64,000 bases of DNA, taken from contig CM049310.1 of assembly GCA_026874595.1 (NCBI GenBank), positions 16,652,058 through 16,716,057 on the forward strand, in the 5' to 3' direction. Below, piece after piece: positions 13,701 through 24,696 of the stretch. The notes beneath the pieces were generated by a model that made no database searches, was not told where the DNA came from, and worked only from the letters and a program-made list of their open reading frames with translations. The stretch's first letter is position 1; each line of letters starts with the position of its first letter. A program made the position numbers and the translations under genes. Source of the stretch: Sipunculus nudus. Lineage: Eukaryota > Annelida > Sipuncula > Golfingiida > Sipunculidae.

Positions 13701-15087
13701 ACATCACTTACAGTTAAAATATATTTAAGATAAATATGTACTTATTCATGTATTATTTAAATTTTTGCAAGTAAAATAATGAATTATATGTCATTATTCA
13801 CTTCAGATGATTTAAAAGAATTTAAACTCTATCAAGACACTGCTTTTTCTTAAAAAAACCGGAGACTTTTTTTCAAGTTTGTAACATAAAACGTAATGTT
13901 ATTTACTCTTATCAGTCCAAATAATAGCTTATATGTATGTTACTATTTACCCATCAAGAAGTGAGATCTCATAACAACCTCATCTATTGTCACGTATGAA
14001 TTCTTTTCTAGGTAGACTGGCACGAAGACCATAAATTTCTCAAAGTGGAGTTTCCGTTGAACGTCCGTAGCCAGCAGGTGGCCTATGAGACACAGTTCGG
14101 GTACCTCTACCGGCCGACCCACTGGAACACCAAGTTTGATTGGATGAAGTTCGAGGTCTGTGGTCACAAATGGGCCGACCTGTCCGAACCTACCTTTGGC
14201 GTAGCCTTGATGAATGACTGTAAATACGGCTACTCGTGCCATGACAGCATCATGAGGCTCTCACTGTGAGTATTTGTTTATCTGGCTTGTGTGCAGATAA
14301 CTCACCTTGTATACTTTACAGTCATTGACATAACAATTATGTCAGTGCACATCATATAAAATTGCTAGACTGTATAATTAAATCATATGCTTTCTAACAA
14401 ATATACAAGTCATAAGTTTTTGCCAGATTTGGTATCTAAATGAAAAAAATTTAAGTAAATATACACACACGCTTCACATATATCCTCCTGAAAAATACGT
14501 CCCTAAATAAAGAGTCTTTTTTTCTCTGATTGGTGAGCAATAAGTGTGGGGCTAACCCATCAATTAATGGCGAAACATCTGAAGTCTTGTGGAATATAGT
14601 GCTCATTTTCTTTCCTTGAAGACTGAGGGCCCCGAAGTCCCCGGACGAGAATGCAGACATGGGCGTCCACAGTATCACTTACGGACTACTCGTCCATGCC
14701 AACGAAGGGTTGACACCACACGTTACCAGGCAGGCCTACAATCTGAACTGTCCACTACAGGTTCACGTGATGAAAAACAAAAGTCGTCAACCGGATCATG
14801 TGACTTTAAGTCACGTAGCATGCGAAAATGAAACAAGCGTTGTCTTGGATACCGTGAAGCTGGATGAAGAACGAAGAGGGTGAGTGATTCTCAGAATGTA
14901 CGAAGCATATGGTACGCATGCGTCTGCCGACTTCCGGTTGCCTAAGCCAATACAGAAGGCGACAGTGTGTAACATTCTCGAAGAAGCGTTAAAGGGTACC
15001 TCCTCCAGTATAACGTCAGACGGCGACACTCTCCACGCAGAACTGCGGCCGTTCCAGATACTCACGGTAGCGGTGCAGTTGCAATAA
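10729..15087 (+). CDS. MAN2C1: Cytosolic alpha-mannosidase 2C1-like (GH38), copy A, truncated by a nonsense codon
   Basis: Exons 10729-13206, 14012-14265 and 14622-15087, with GT/AG junctions at phase 0 and phase 2. The start is AAAAAATGG, and the N-terminus aligns with metazoan MAN2C1 from its first residues ([16 protein letters not shown]). GH38 landmarks are present: [10 protein letters not shown] with metal ligands H262 and D264, the nucleophile D374 in [15 protein letters not shown], and H578 in [10 protein letters not shown]. The family trims free oligomannosides in the cytosol. Two defects show against copy B. TGA at 14881-14883 replaces the Trp codon TGG, giving 997 rather than 1064 residues and removing the last 67, although the 3' frame to 15087 is otherwise open. 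Residue 575, Asn in copy B and usually Asn in the family, is Lys. Probably a decaying paralogue. Alternatively the change, which makes a GGTGAGT donor sequence, alters splicing. Confidence 0.92.
13207..14011 (+). other. MAN2C1 copy A intron 1
   Basis: An 805-bp intron with donor AAG|GTAATT and acceptor TTTTCTAG|GTAGAC. A read-through TAG follows the donor within four codons, confirming that splicing is needed. It contains an antisense tRNA-like segment. The matching intron in copy B is 789 bp. Confidence 0.9.
13491..13566 (-). repeat. tRNA-like (SINE head) segment in MAN2C1 copy A intron 1
   Basis: On the minus strand it reads GACGTAGCCGAGTGGTTTCGGC (A box within), then CGTTGGACATTCGAGC, then TCCGGTTTGATCCC (B-box-like), the order and spacing of a Ser/Leu-type tRNA. 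It lacks a clean acceptor stem, so it is a tRNA-derived SINE or relic rather than a functional tRNA. A degraded copy sits at the same place in copy B (29845-29920), so it predates the duplication. Confidence 0.55.
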
Positions 15088-15231
15088 AATCCTTTTAATT
15101 TAGCTTACGTAACTCATATCTGTTCATAATAACAGCATTTGTATGGAATACATAGTAGTTAGATTACCTGTAATCGGTAGATGAACCTTAAAATGTTTTC
15201 TGCAGACTGTACAAAATATCCATAATGAATC

Positions 15232-15232
<1 letters not shown>

Positions 15233-15265
<33 letters not shown>

Positions 15266-15266
15266 A
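15233..15266. repeat. (TA)n(TG)n microsatellite
   Basis: Dinucleotide tract 3' of MAN2C1 copy A. The orthologous position in unit B (about 31612-31655) carries a longer TG run, so the locus is length-variable. Confidence 0.9.
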
Positions 15267-15533
15267 TGGTTAACATATGGTCATGTACAAATTAAATATA
15301 ACTGCACAGTTTTGAATTGGACGGACATTCAGAGAGCAAAGGACATACGGGAAAAATCGGAAGATACAAAACATGTAGATTCAGGGAAAATCTAAGATCT
15401 TGTCGGTAAATGGACTTTGTACATATCAAATAGTTTATCATAGTTCTAACACGTTTTGTGCTAATGGTACGTTGAAATACGCTTTTTTAGATGTTTATTG
15501 AAATGAAATGAACATTAAGAGCCAACGACGTGA

Positions 15534-15732
15534 AGGCGCGGATCCAGAGGGGGCTTTTTGTGGTAGAGGGATCCCGCCCCCCTCTCAACCAACGACCTTT
15601 TTTTTTAGACAAATCTCATGCATATCGGGTTTTTTTTGGGGTCGAGACCCCCCTGCTCACAACCAACGACCTTTTATAGACAATTTTTATGCACGTTGAC
15701 TCCTCCCTGCAAAAATATCCTGGACCCGCGAC
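15534..15732. mobile_element. hAT-like MITE inserted in unit A only
   Basis: A 199-bp insertion with short imperfect terminal inverted repeats (AGGCGCGGATCCAG at the left, CTGGACCCGCGACT at the right). It is flanked by CGACGTGA (15526-15533) and TGATGTGA (15733-15740), an imperfect 8-bp target duplication as in hAT elements. Unit B has the empty site, a single CGACGTGACAG near 31893. The interior is G/C-run rich and non-coding. Confidence 0.8.
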
Positions 15733-15740
15733 TGATGTGA

Positions 15741-17755
15741 CAGTTATAAGCCCACACGCATGGTTATACTTACTCTACACACAGGATAAAGCTTATGTGA
15801 TTTCAGTCTTTGTTTCTATAATATAGTGGATTACACATAATGCCTGTATGATTAACATGACAGTACCAACCAAATAGCTTCATAGGGTTAATTATTTACA
15901 TGTTATTAGGATCTACTTCTAGATAGTGATATAAAAGTTGCATTCTGGAATGTTTTGAATCACTTGACTGTTCATTTATGGAAGCATGAAGACAATAGGA
16001 ACGGTGTTGAATATATTTGAAATGATCTATTAGACTAGGTAGTAACTACTTTATACAGCGTGCTTTTTCATCGATTAAAAGATGTACATCCGATTGACAG
16101 AGTGGTGTCTTTAGACATGGTAGATGCCATAAGAACATGCTTTTTTCCAAAGTGTTGGTTCACTGACAATGTGTCAGAGAGTTATAGCCAAAATACCGAT
16201 AAAAACTAAAGAGAAATTGACAAGCATCGAGATAATATATGAAAAACTGCGTATGAGTGTTATTAGGCCAGTTCGATATAATTAAATATCAGTTGATGCA
16301 ATAAGACCAACAAAAAAATTTCCAAGACAGTGGCAAAAATCAAAGTCAACATGAAAACATCCAAAAACTATAAGAGCAAACTCAGAAAGCTATTACCTCT
16401 GCATATATTCTAGATTTTGAATATTTCGATGTCCGGATCAAATTTTAATGTGTTATCTAAGCGCATGGGATACATCTAAGCTTGGACATATATATGTCAT
16501 GGTTCACAAACTAAATCACATGTTAGGGTTGCCCGACAGAATAAAAGCGGCCTCTAATAACAGTGAGCAACCGTCGCCTTCAAATTACAAATTACCCTAC
16601 ATCTGTATGGTAAAAAAGCCTGTAACGTATTTAAAATTTACCTTCACAGTTTAATTGATTGTTCCCTTGGTGCCTTCTCTTCCTTATGCCTCCACAAACT
16701 ATCACAAAATCCGTTCAAACGATGCTGACAGACAAACGGACAAATTGACCAACCAACGAGAACTAAAACATAAAACCTTCCGGCGGAGTTGTAATAATTC
16801 CGACAATATATCGCCGGAGCCGGGTCAATAATCGATAGCATTTTGTAATAGCCAGCACTAAAATGAGGTAGGCCACATCAAACCATTCACAATATAACGA
16901 TACGGAACGCACCGAAGAGAAATCTATGCGCACATAGTGATGACAAAATTGATGGTATTTTGTAACAGGCTGTGTGGTCATTAAATTGTCACCTGTCACT
17001 GTAGTGATAAGTCCACCGGCATGGTTTAATAAACCTGGAAGACAACCGTCCGGACGTGGAGCTTAAATTGGTCACATATGGTGGGCTACCTAGAGGGAAC
17101 CATATGGAGGGGATCCAGGTGGCGCGCGGCCCCTCCTTATCGAATCAAATAAATTTAGGGAAAAAATAATTCACACTTATAAACGGAAAGGAGAGGTTAT
17201 ATGTTCAGACACCTTATATAAGTAAATGTTTAGTACAATTAAGTACATTTTTAATGTTTGAATCCATAGACACAGGTGAATGTGTATACTACGTGTATGT
17301 ATACCACTGACGGTTTTGAATCGCAGAATTAGAACATGCCATGTAAAATTAGAGTTCAGGAGTAGTTATCTTACACAGCAGTAACCAACACTTTTACCGA
17401 GATGTTTAAAATTTACTGAAGACAGTATCCCCGTTTATTTGTGTGTTTGTTTGTGTGCACGTGTATTTGTTCACAACATAACTCTCGCAATCATGATATT
17501 GAACAGAATTTCATGAAATTATCAGGGCTTTTTGGGAATGGGCCAGGGAACAATCGATTATAAGTTGGTGTGGATCTAAACCTAATCCGAACTCAGAAAC
17601 GTCATTAAAGAATAAATGTTTTCGCTAATTTGCAATGAACGAATGCAATGAACCTGGGAAAATGGGCCTATTATGTGAATGCAACACGTTTTAAGAAGCA
17701 TCCTTAAATTCTGGAACCCCCACATGGTGCAGGTTTGCATTCCTTGGAATGAAGA
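15741..17755. other. 3' flank of MAN2C1 copy A, non-coding part of the duplication
   Basis: No gene seen. The sequence is shared with about 31900-34490. About 16660-16800 carries a GACAGACAAACGGACAAATTG-type tail of an interspersed repeat, and 17440-17530 a GTGTGTTTGTTTGTGTG run followed by a CATAACTC...CAATCATGA segment of a similar type. Confidence 0.6.
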
Positions 17756-19160
17756 TTAATAATAACCTGCCGTCAGGTATCTGCTATAATTGTAGATATG
17801 AGCCTAACAATATCCTGCTATATATCTGTAATAAGTAAAGATATGAGCCTAACAATAACTTATATATCTGTAATAAGTACAGATTTGAGCCTAATAATAA
17901 CCAGCCATATATCTGTGATAATTGCAGATATAAGCTTAACAATAACTTGTCAGGTATCTGTAATAACTACACATATGAGTCTGACAATAACCCGTCAGGT
18001 ATCTGTTATAATTGCAGATATGAGTCTAACAATAACCTGTCAGGTATCTGTTATAATTGCAGATATGAGCCTTACAATAACCTGTCAGGTATCTGTTATA
18101 ATTGCAGATATGAGCCTGACCATAACCTGTCAGGTATCAGTGATAACTACATATAAGAGCTTGCAAATAACCTGTCAGGTATCTGTTATAATTCCAAATA
18201 TGAGCCTAACAATAACCTGCCAGGTATCTGTTATAATTGCAGATATGAGCCTAAAAATAACCTACCATAGATCTGTAGTAACAACAAATATGAGCCAAAC
18301 AATAATCGGCCATATATCTGTAATAATTGCAGAGATGAGCCTAACAACGACCTGTAAGCTATCTATTATAACTACAGATCTAAGCCTAACAATAACCTGT
18401 CGGGTATCTGTTATAGATACAGATATGAACCTAACAATAAACAGCCATAGATCTTTAATAATTACAGGTATGAGGCTATCAATAACCTATCAGGTATCTG
18501 TTATTACTACAGATGTGAGCCTAACAATAACCTGTTATATATCTGTAATAAGTGCAGTTATGAACCTAACAATAACCTGCCATAGATCTGTAATAACTTC
18601 AAATATATGCCTAAAAATAACCTGTCAGGTATCTGTTATAACTACAGATCTGAGCCTAACAAGAACCCGTCAGGTATCTGTTATTATATACATATATAGG
18701 CCTAATAATAACCTGTCAGGTATCTGTTATAATTTCAGATCTGAACCTAACAACAACCCGTCAGGTATCTGTTATAAATACAGATATAGGCCTAACAATA
18801 ACCTGTCAGGTATCTGTAATAATTGCAGATATGAGCCTAACAATAACCTGTCAGGTATCTGTTATAATTGCAGATCTGAGCCTAACAATAACCCACCATA
18901 GATCTGTAGTAACTACAAATAGGAGCCTAACAATAATCGGCCATATATTTGTAATAATTGCAGAGATTAGCCTAACTATGACCTGTAAGCTATCTATTAA
19001 TACTACAGATCTGAGACAAACAATAACCTGTTATATATATGTAATAAGTGCAGTTATGAACCTAACAATAACCTGCCATAGATCTGTAATAACTACAAAT
19101 ATATGCCTAACAATAACCTGTCAGGTATCTGTTATAACTACTGATGTGAGCCTAACAATA
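17756..19160. repeat. 45-bp minisatellite array, about 31 copies
   Basis: The unit reads approximately GAGCCTAACAATAACCTGTC then AGGTATCTGTTATAATTGCAGATAT. Copies diverge from one another, and subgroups (CCATAGATCTGTAATAAC variants) recur in a higher-order pattern. Because 45 is divisible by 3, long open frames with a 15-residue period arise; these are by-products and not a gene. The array starts exactly where similarity between the two MAN2C1 units ends. Confidence 0.95.
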
Positions 19161-19599
19161 GACATCATTAAAACCGTTTTTTTTTTTTTTGCACTCAGAA
19201 AATTAACATATAGCAAGGACAAATAGCCTTTAAAGCGGGAACATTGTATAATACCACACGTGTCGTGTTTGACGAATATCACATTTGTCCGCCGCTTCAC
19301 CGCGGTGCATGAGCGTGCACCCTACTGTTGCCTCTCTGCTTCACATTCGTCATATTGTAAGATATTCCATATACTCTTAAAAATAACCCCCCTCCACACA
19401 CACACACACGCACTATAAAACGGCTCAACCATTAATGCCCGGATAAGGAATCACGGCCAGTTGAGGGGGAAGGCATAAGATTCAGTCACGAGTTAGCAGG
19501 CCTGAAGGCCAGTCCTCTAGGGCCCGCAGGTAAGTCCCTTATGGAGTAGCTGGGGTCCCTACGTATGTTGAAGGAAATGAAGCCTGTGAAGCCATTGGT

Positions 19600-19815
19600 G
19601 AAGTTTAGTAACCGGGCATCCTTCAGATCTTTAGTAAAGCGTACACCCGAAGTATACCCTCCGTATCTGTAGTAAAGCGTACACCCTATGCACTGACTGA
19701 CAGTATACTGTTTTGGCATGTGAGTAATAAGCATTCTAAATTCGGAAAGTTTTTTGATTTATTGGTGATGTTAAACTTAAATCTTGTGTTGTTTTCTATT
19801 ACCTGTGGGAAAACT
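19600..19815. repeat. Interspersed repeat, uninterrupted copy
   Basis: It contains CTTTAGTAAAGCGTACACCC, CCGTATCTGTAGT, TGCACTGACTGACAGTATAC, GTTTTGGCATGT and a TTACCTGTGGGAAAAC end. A second copy is split into 20725-20816 and 22269-22410 by a DNA transposon, which makes this copy the pre-insertion reference. Confidence 0.85.
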
Positions 19816-20481
19816 CTAAAATTGCGAGCTATGCCTGCCTGCAAATCAAATTATTTGCAGGTAGTGATTCAAACCTGGATTTTTGGCAATATTTTTTTTT
19901 TCAAAATTGTAAATGCACAGTCCTACATGAGAAAAGTAGATAGGCAGATCAAATTATGAAGAGCGAAGATGAATGATGAGCACCCGATCTAGAAGTTATA
20001 GATTCCTGGACATAACAAGATACTGCTGCTTTGTCTTCATTTGTTGCAGGACACGGACATGTTCTGCCTCCTGCATACACCAGTACATTCAGCACAGCTA
20101 CAGCACCGGGGATACAGTTGATGTTGCCCAGCAGCTGTGCTCCAAACATATATATTTAGAATAATAACAGGTAATTGATAAATATGCAAATGGACTCGTC
20201 TTATAAGGAAAAGACTTTTTACATTATACAATCTCAGAGCTACAAGTACATTGATCTATCATTCATGCTGTCATATATTCCGTAATGCTGACATGGTGCA
20301 GCATTTTGGAAATTATATATACCACATTTTCCACATATCAGTTTAGTTACAATATTTTACTATATGCATTTTTACATTTGTTTGTTGTGATCACTTCACG
20401 ATTATTTGATGTGTTCATTTGAATAAATTTGACGCCATAATAAATTAGGGGTGGGAAACCCTTCAAGACATTAATAGCTTT

Positions 20482-20638
20482 TGTTACGGGGTGACATAAA
20501 AGCGGACCGAACTGTCTCGTTAGTGAAGCTAGCTTTTCTAGCGAAGCGGTTGGTACGCCGGACTTGTGCACCACCGTTATGGGTTCGAATTCCGGATCGG
20601 CCCAGAATGTTCCCCCGAAAAAAATTGTCTTCGTAACA
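20482..20638 (+). mobile_element. Short LTR-like (TRIM or solo-LTR) element carrying a tRNA-like A/B-box core
   Basis: A 157-bp element with termini TGTTACG...CGTAACA (TG...CA with 7-bp inverted ends), flanked by CTTT on both sides (20478-20481 and 20639-20642). Inside lie CTAGCGAAGCGGTTGGTACG, a good pol III A-box match, and GGGTTCGAATTCC, B-box-like, with tRNA-like spacing. A truncated relative sits at 4261-4335. LTR termini plus a tRNA-like body resemble Cassandra-style TRIMs that carry a pol III gene in the LTR. It could also be a tRNA-derived SINE that happens to end in TG/CA. Confidence 0.75.
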
Positions 20639-20724
20639 CTTTGTATAATAAATACTGTCAGATCAAAAGGAACTTAAGGGTTTTTTTTTCCTGGTAATAT
20701 TATCTGTCCGGCCAGTTTTTTAGT

Positions 20725-20816
20725 TTGAAGTTTATTAACCGGCCACCCTTCAGATCTTTAGTAAAGCGTACACCCGAAGCATACCCCCCGTATCTGTAGT
20801 TAAGCGGACACCCTTA
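20725..20816. repeat. Left half of an interspersed repeat split by a DNA transposon
   Basis: It matches 19600-19680 up to GGACACCCTTA. The repeat resumes at 22269 with TACATATTCCCTATGCACTG, matching the rest of the copy at 19680-19815. Confidence 0.8.
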
Positions 20817-22268
20817 GACTGGTACCCTGCTCTATTATAGCCCTCAGCCAAGCATAGAGACAGGCGTACAACGCCATCTTAAGTACTCTCAGTTGCAACT
20901 CCTGGCTTACCTATAGACTGGTTCCAATTTCAGTATGCACGCTCATACTGGTTATCATGGACGTTCACGCGATCCTGGTTCATTATCCGTGAAGATTTCT
21001 TATAAAATAACTTTTTTTTTAGTTTTTTCTAGTTTTCAAATATTGAAGAATGAGTTGTTGCACAAAAATTGAATGATAGATGCATAGATAATATGATATA
21101 CAATAGAACGCCTGCTAACGGCCACGCCTCAATAACGGTCAGTACGTCTATAACGGTCAGATTTTCCGGTCCCGAATTTTCGACCGTTATATTTCATTAT
21201 CATTTTGTTGTCAATTACGGTCACTCCTCTATTCCGTATTACGGCCAGGTCTCTCGGTCCCGAAGGCATGGAAACGCCTCAATTACGGTCAGGGGCAGAG
21301 ACTCCGTGACATTGGCTCAACAAATCGAGCGGCCACTTCTGACCCATTATCATTACACAAGTGTCCGCCCTCACATATTCCTGTCTTTTAATGAGAGCCA
21401 CTCTACGGTGACTGAGTTGTTTGACACGTAGCCAGCGTCGTACTATTTACAGTAGTAAGGCATGTGTTCCCACCTGCGTGTATGTTTGGGAATCAGTCGT
21501 GCGAGCCGGATCTTAATCAGGGTGTTTATCTTTTAATTGACGAATGACAACCAGCGGGTCCCGATGATTATGTCCACAGAAAAACGTTAGGCAGACTGTG
21601 GATCTTTAAACGTTCTTTAATGTCCCTGTGGACACGTACATCAAAAGAAACCAGTGCGGCAAACATCGCACGATTTACTCATACTTGAATAATTATGAAT
21701 GCAAAATAAACATTAAAATTGTTCAATTATTATGAATATACAATCTGTAATTTAATAACAAGCACTGCATTTTTATATATTGTTGGTAATTGTTATAAAT
21801 AGGTTTGACGTGATTGTAAATATTTTATTTTTTATTGATAACAGTAAATATACTTATACTCTGTATTTACGTTTATTTTATTGATTGTAATCAAGATTTG
21901 AACTTGGTTTTGTGTTACATTTACCCCCCCCCCCCCCATCCTGGTGTCCTGTATTACGGCCACTCCTGTATTAAGGCCACTTTCATCCAGTCCCGATGGT
22001 GACCGTAATACAGGCGTTCTACTGTACTGGATCTTTGATTTTCCACTGTACGTAGAAGTGATTTATTATTAATATTTATTAATCTAATTATTGATGTCAT
22101 ATTTAATATACAGGCAACTTCTTTGAGCAAACGAAATGCTTATTTTCATCATATATAATGTATACTGGAGTTGGTACCAGTCTGCCAAGAGTACAAAAGA
22201 TGGCGTTGTACGCCCGTCTCTATGATTGGCCCAGAGCAGCGGTGATATAATAGAGCGGGGTACCAGTC
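20817..22268. mobile_element. TA-flanked inverted-repeat DNA transposon (non-autonomous, mariner-like)
   Basis: The left end GACTGGTACCCTGCTCTATT and the right end (read inverted) GACTGGTACCCCGCTCTATT extend as ~70-bp imperfect TIRs sharing CATAGAGAC, GGCGTACAACGCCATCTT and GTACTCT. TA dinucleotides flank both ends (20815-20816, 22269-22270), the Tc1/mariner target signature. It is inserted in a known repeat whose empty version is at 19600-19815. No transposase frame is visible, and the interior is occupied by a second, nested element. Confidence 0.85.
21101..22024. mobile_element. Nested pogo/Tigger-like MITE
   Basis: Termini are CAATAGAACGCCTG at the left and, inverted, CAGTAGAACGCCTGTATTACGG at the right, with TA at 21099-21100 and 22025-22026. 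CAGTAGAAC-type ends with TA duplication are typical of pogo/Tigger derivatives. Subterminal ACGGTCA and ACGGCCAC motifs repeat several times at 21118-21300 and 21955-22010. A 120-residue open frame at 21069-21431 is built from these repeats and is not a gene. It lies wholly inside the larger TA-flanked element, so it inserted later. Confidence 0.82.
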
Positions 22269-22410
22269 TACATATTCCCTATGCACTGACTGACAGTATA
22301 CTGTTTTGGCATGTAAGTAAAAAAGCATTCTAAATTCGGACAGGACGTTTATCTATTGGCGATGTTTAACTTAAATTCCTGTGTTGTTTTCTGTTACCTG
22401 TGGGAAAACC
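22269..22410. repeat. Right half of the split interspersed repeat
   Basis: It matches 19680-19815 (TGCACTGACTGACAGTATAC to TTACCTGTGGGAAAAC). Together with 20725-20816 it reconstitutes one repeat copy. Confidence 0.85.
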
Positions 22411-23117
22411 CAACAAGCTTTGACATAGTTTACATATGTGCTCATACATTTTAATGAGCAACTCCAGATTAGGTCAGGTTATTGTTATTATGTGCCTTCC
22501 GATAATCAGTTAGAATACTCTTATGTCTCCCATACCCACTTTTGTCTTTGCTTTTTAGACTCTCACCTCATATTAGTTCCATGGGACTAGTAGTCCCGTA
22601 AGAGCGAATAAACCTGGTGAGTCCCGATTTCTTCTAGTTCATTTATTACTAGTTAGGTGTCGCCACTATTTACCCTAATTATCACTTTTGCGTGGTAGGC
22701 CAACATATAAAACCAGTCTTGTGGCCGTATTCAATAAAACATAAATCTGAAGGTATATGCCTATTTTAGTAGGCCTATATATAAAATGCTTTATTTTGAT
22801 TCCTTCAGTTCAAGAATAAAAAAAAAAAATAACATTTCCTCCAATCTGACTTAAGCCTAATGAGAACTTAGGCCTTCTTTTGAGAGGCCAATGAAACTTG
22901 ACATCCCGGGCCGGACTGAAAACCGCAGGTTACAACACTTGACTGCTCACGCGTGACCTCCTGGTGACCTTCCACTCAGGCAGTGTAGCGAATAGTTACG
23001 CTTAGAGTAATCGCTTCTTATGGAGCGTATGATTTATGCAGTACAATATAATAGTCAGTTAAATTGCACAACCTGTCCCTCGACAATTTACGGAGCCCGG
23101 GAGTCGACATCGTGAAA
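22411..23117. other. Gene-free stretch
   Basis: No exon, RNA gene or clear repeat recognised. It includes an A10 run near 22820. Confidence 0.5.
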
Positions 23118-23300
23118 TATATTTATTAATTTGTGCGCACGAATTACTAATCCGTGCGCACGAATTGCTAATTCGTGGCCACGAATTACTAATTCGTGCG
23201 CACGGATTACTAATTCGTGCGCAAGAATTACTCGGTGTGAAAAAATAAATTTCCAAGGTGGAAAAAATATTTATTAATCCGTGCGCACGAATTACTAGGT
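23118..23300. repeat. Array of palindromic TAATTCGTGCGCACGAATTA units
   Basis: Five to six degenerate copies of a 20-nt palindrome occur in tandem (ATTCGTGCGCACGGATTA, ATTCGTGGCCACGAATTA and others), followed by two copies of AGGTGTGAAAAAnATAnATTTCC. The same palindrome recurs at 24697-24805, about 1.4 kb away, so both clusters may be ends of one element. Confidence 0.85.
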
Positions 23301-23482
23301 GTGAAAAATATATTTCCAAGGTGGAAAAATATTTATATCAATAGGATAACAAAGTAGCCGATAAGGCTACTGCAACTGCTCTCCTGCATATAAATTAAAA
23401 GACAGTGAAAAATTAATATGAATGTATATATGTATATATAAATGATCAGATTGGAAAAGTGCACATATATTCACACACGATA

Positions 23483-23484
<2 letters not shown>

Positions 23485-23526
<42 letters not shown>
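23485..23526. repeat. (AT)n microsatellite
   Basis: Uninterrupted AT tract of about 42 bp. Confidence 0.95.
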
Positions 23527-23530
<4 letters not shown>

Positions 23531-24696
23531 ACATAATATACGTTAATACAGATTGATATCCACATACACTGTTACTTATACATATATTATTACTGGTAGG
23601 CGTAATACAACAAAAATAAACGTCTCAGTCCATATCGTAAACCATATCATTAGATTAAAACCATCAGTCTTTCCAATTGAAAAAAAGGTATTGATTTAAG
23701 TAACTGGAAAGACTGAATTATAGGAAACTGTTCCAAAGTTTGCAGGCTATTGAAAGGAAAGAAAAAAAATTGGAAGGAAAGAAAAGCGACAGCCTTTCCG
23801 TGTGAACCTGGGTATCTTTAGCAAAAGCGATTTGCGCGGACTGTATAGAGCTGAGCATGAGACAGAGTTTGAGTTAATATATTAGCAGATAATCTGGAGC
23901 TAGTGCGTTAATCATTTCATAAAACGTGTATTGTATAGCCAGCTCTCTTCTTATTTTTATACTTGACCATTATAGCTCTTTTACCATAGCTCCAGTGCTT
24001 GAAGTCGAGAGCGCTCCAGTACATGTTAAACATGCTTTCCGTTGTATACTCTCTAGTTGGTATGACTGTCTGACAGAACAATTATAAAATATTAAAACAC
24101 CACACTAGAGTACTAAACGTATAAATGATTTGTACAAAGGATCTAAAACTTTCATAGAGAAATGAAATTTATATTTTTATCAAAATTTCCAAACGCTTAT
24201 TGGCTTTCAAACATATTATGTTTATGTGTTCCTGTCAGGAAAGCTTATCCCAAATATGACATGAGATACCTCAGTTTCTGTGAAGTTCATTTCACCTAGT
24301 TTATTTACAAATTTGCAATTTAGCATCATCGTCAAATGGCGATTGAGAACTGTAACTGTAGTTACTTTGCAAAGCAAAATAACTATTAAATATTTCAGCC
24401 CGATCGGCTTTGTCTATAATAATGTTCCCATTATGCCCCAACGATGATAAGGTAGGTTGTGTTTTTTACAATAGAAAGCTTTTTTCCACCATACGGCAAC
24501 TGGGTCTGTGAGTTTTATATTTATATTCTTTAAGTATTGCTTAAAGTCCTTTCTATTTTCAATATACAGAGTTCCGAATTTTCCAAGGTAGGAAGTCACG
24601 GAACTGTCGGAAGGTGCTGGGCTCCATTTTGACAACCGTGTGTGCCGGCTTAAACTGCCAGCCTGTGCCTAGACTGAGTCGATGTGTGCTTGCTTC

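Larger units (their letters stand above)
10345..17740. repeat. Segmental duplication, unit A (MAN2C1 block)
   Basis: Direct-repeat partner of 26578-34490. Similarity begins at the shared AAAAGAGCATTATAGTTTAA and continues through promoter, exons, both introns, 3' flank and a further ~2.6 kb of non-coding DNA. It ends near GTTTGCATTCCTTGGAATG, after which the 45-bp minisatellite starts here but not in unit B. Introns and flanks stay alignable by eye, so the duplication is fairly recent. Confidence 0.93.

Noticed and set aside
17798-18901. 367-codon open frame reading MSLTITCQVSVIIAD-type repeats
   Set aside because: It is generated by the 45-bp minisatellite (period 15 codons). Other frames of the array are also open, and there is no start context, splice site or domain.
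17756-19160. Regularly repeated array considered as CRISPR
   Set aside because: Repeats are contiguous and diverged with no unique spacers, and the genome is eukaryotic.
20516-20610. Functional tRNA gene
   Set aside because: A- and B-box motifs are present, but no acceptor stem or clean anticodon stem can be drawn; better explained as the body of the short LTR-like element.
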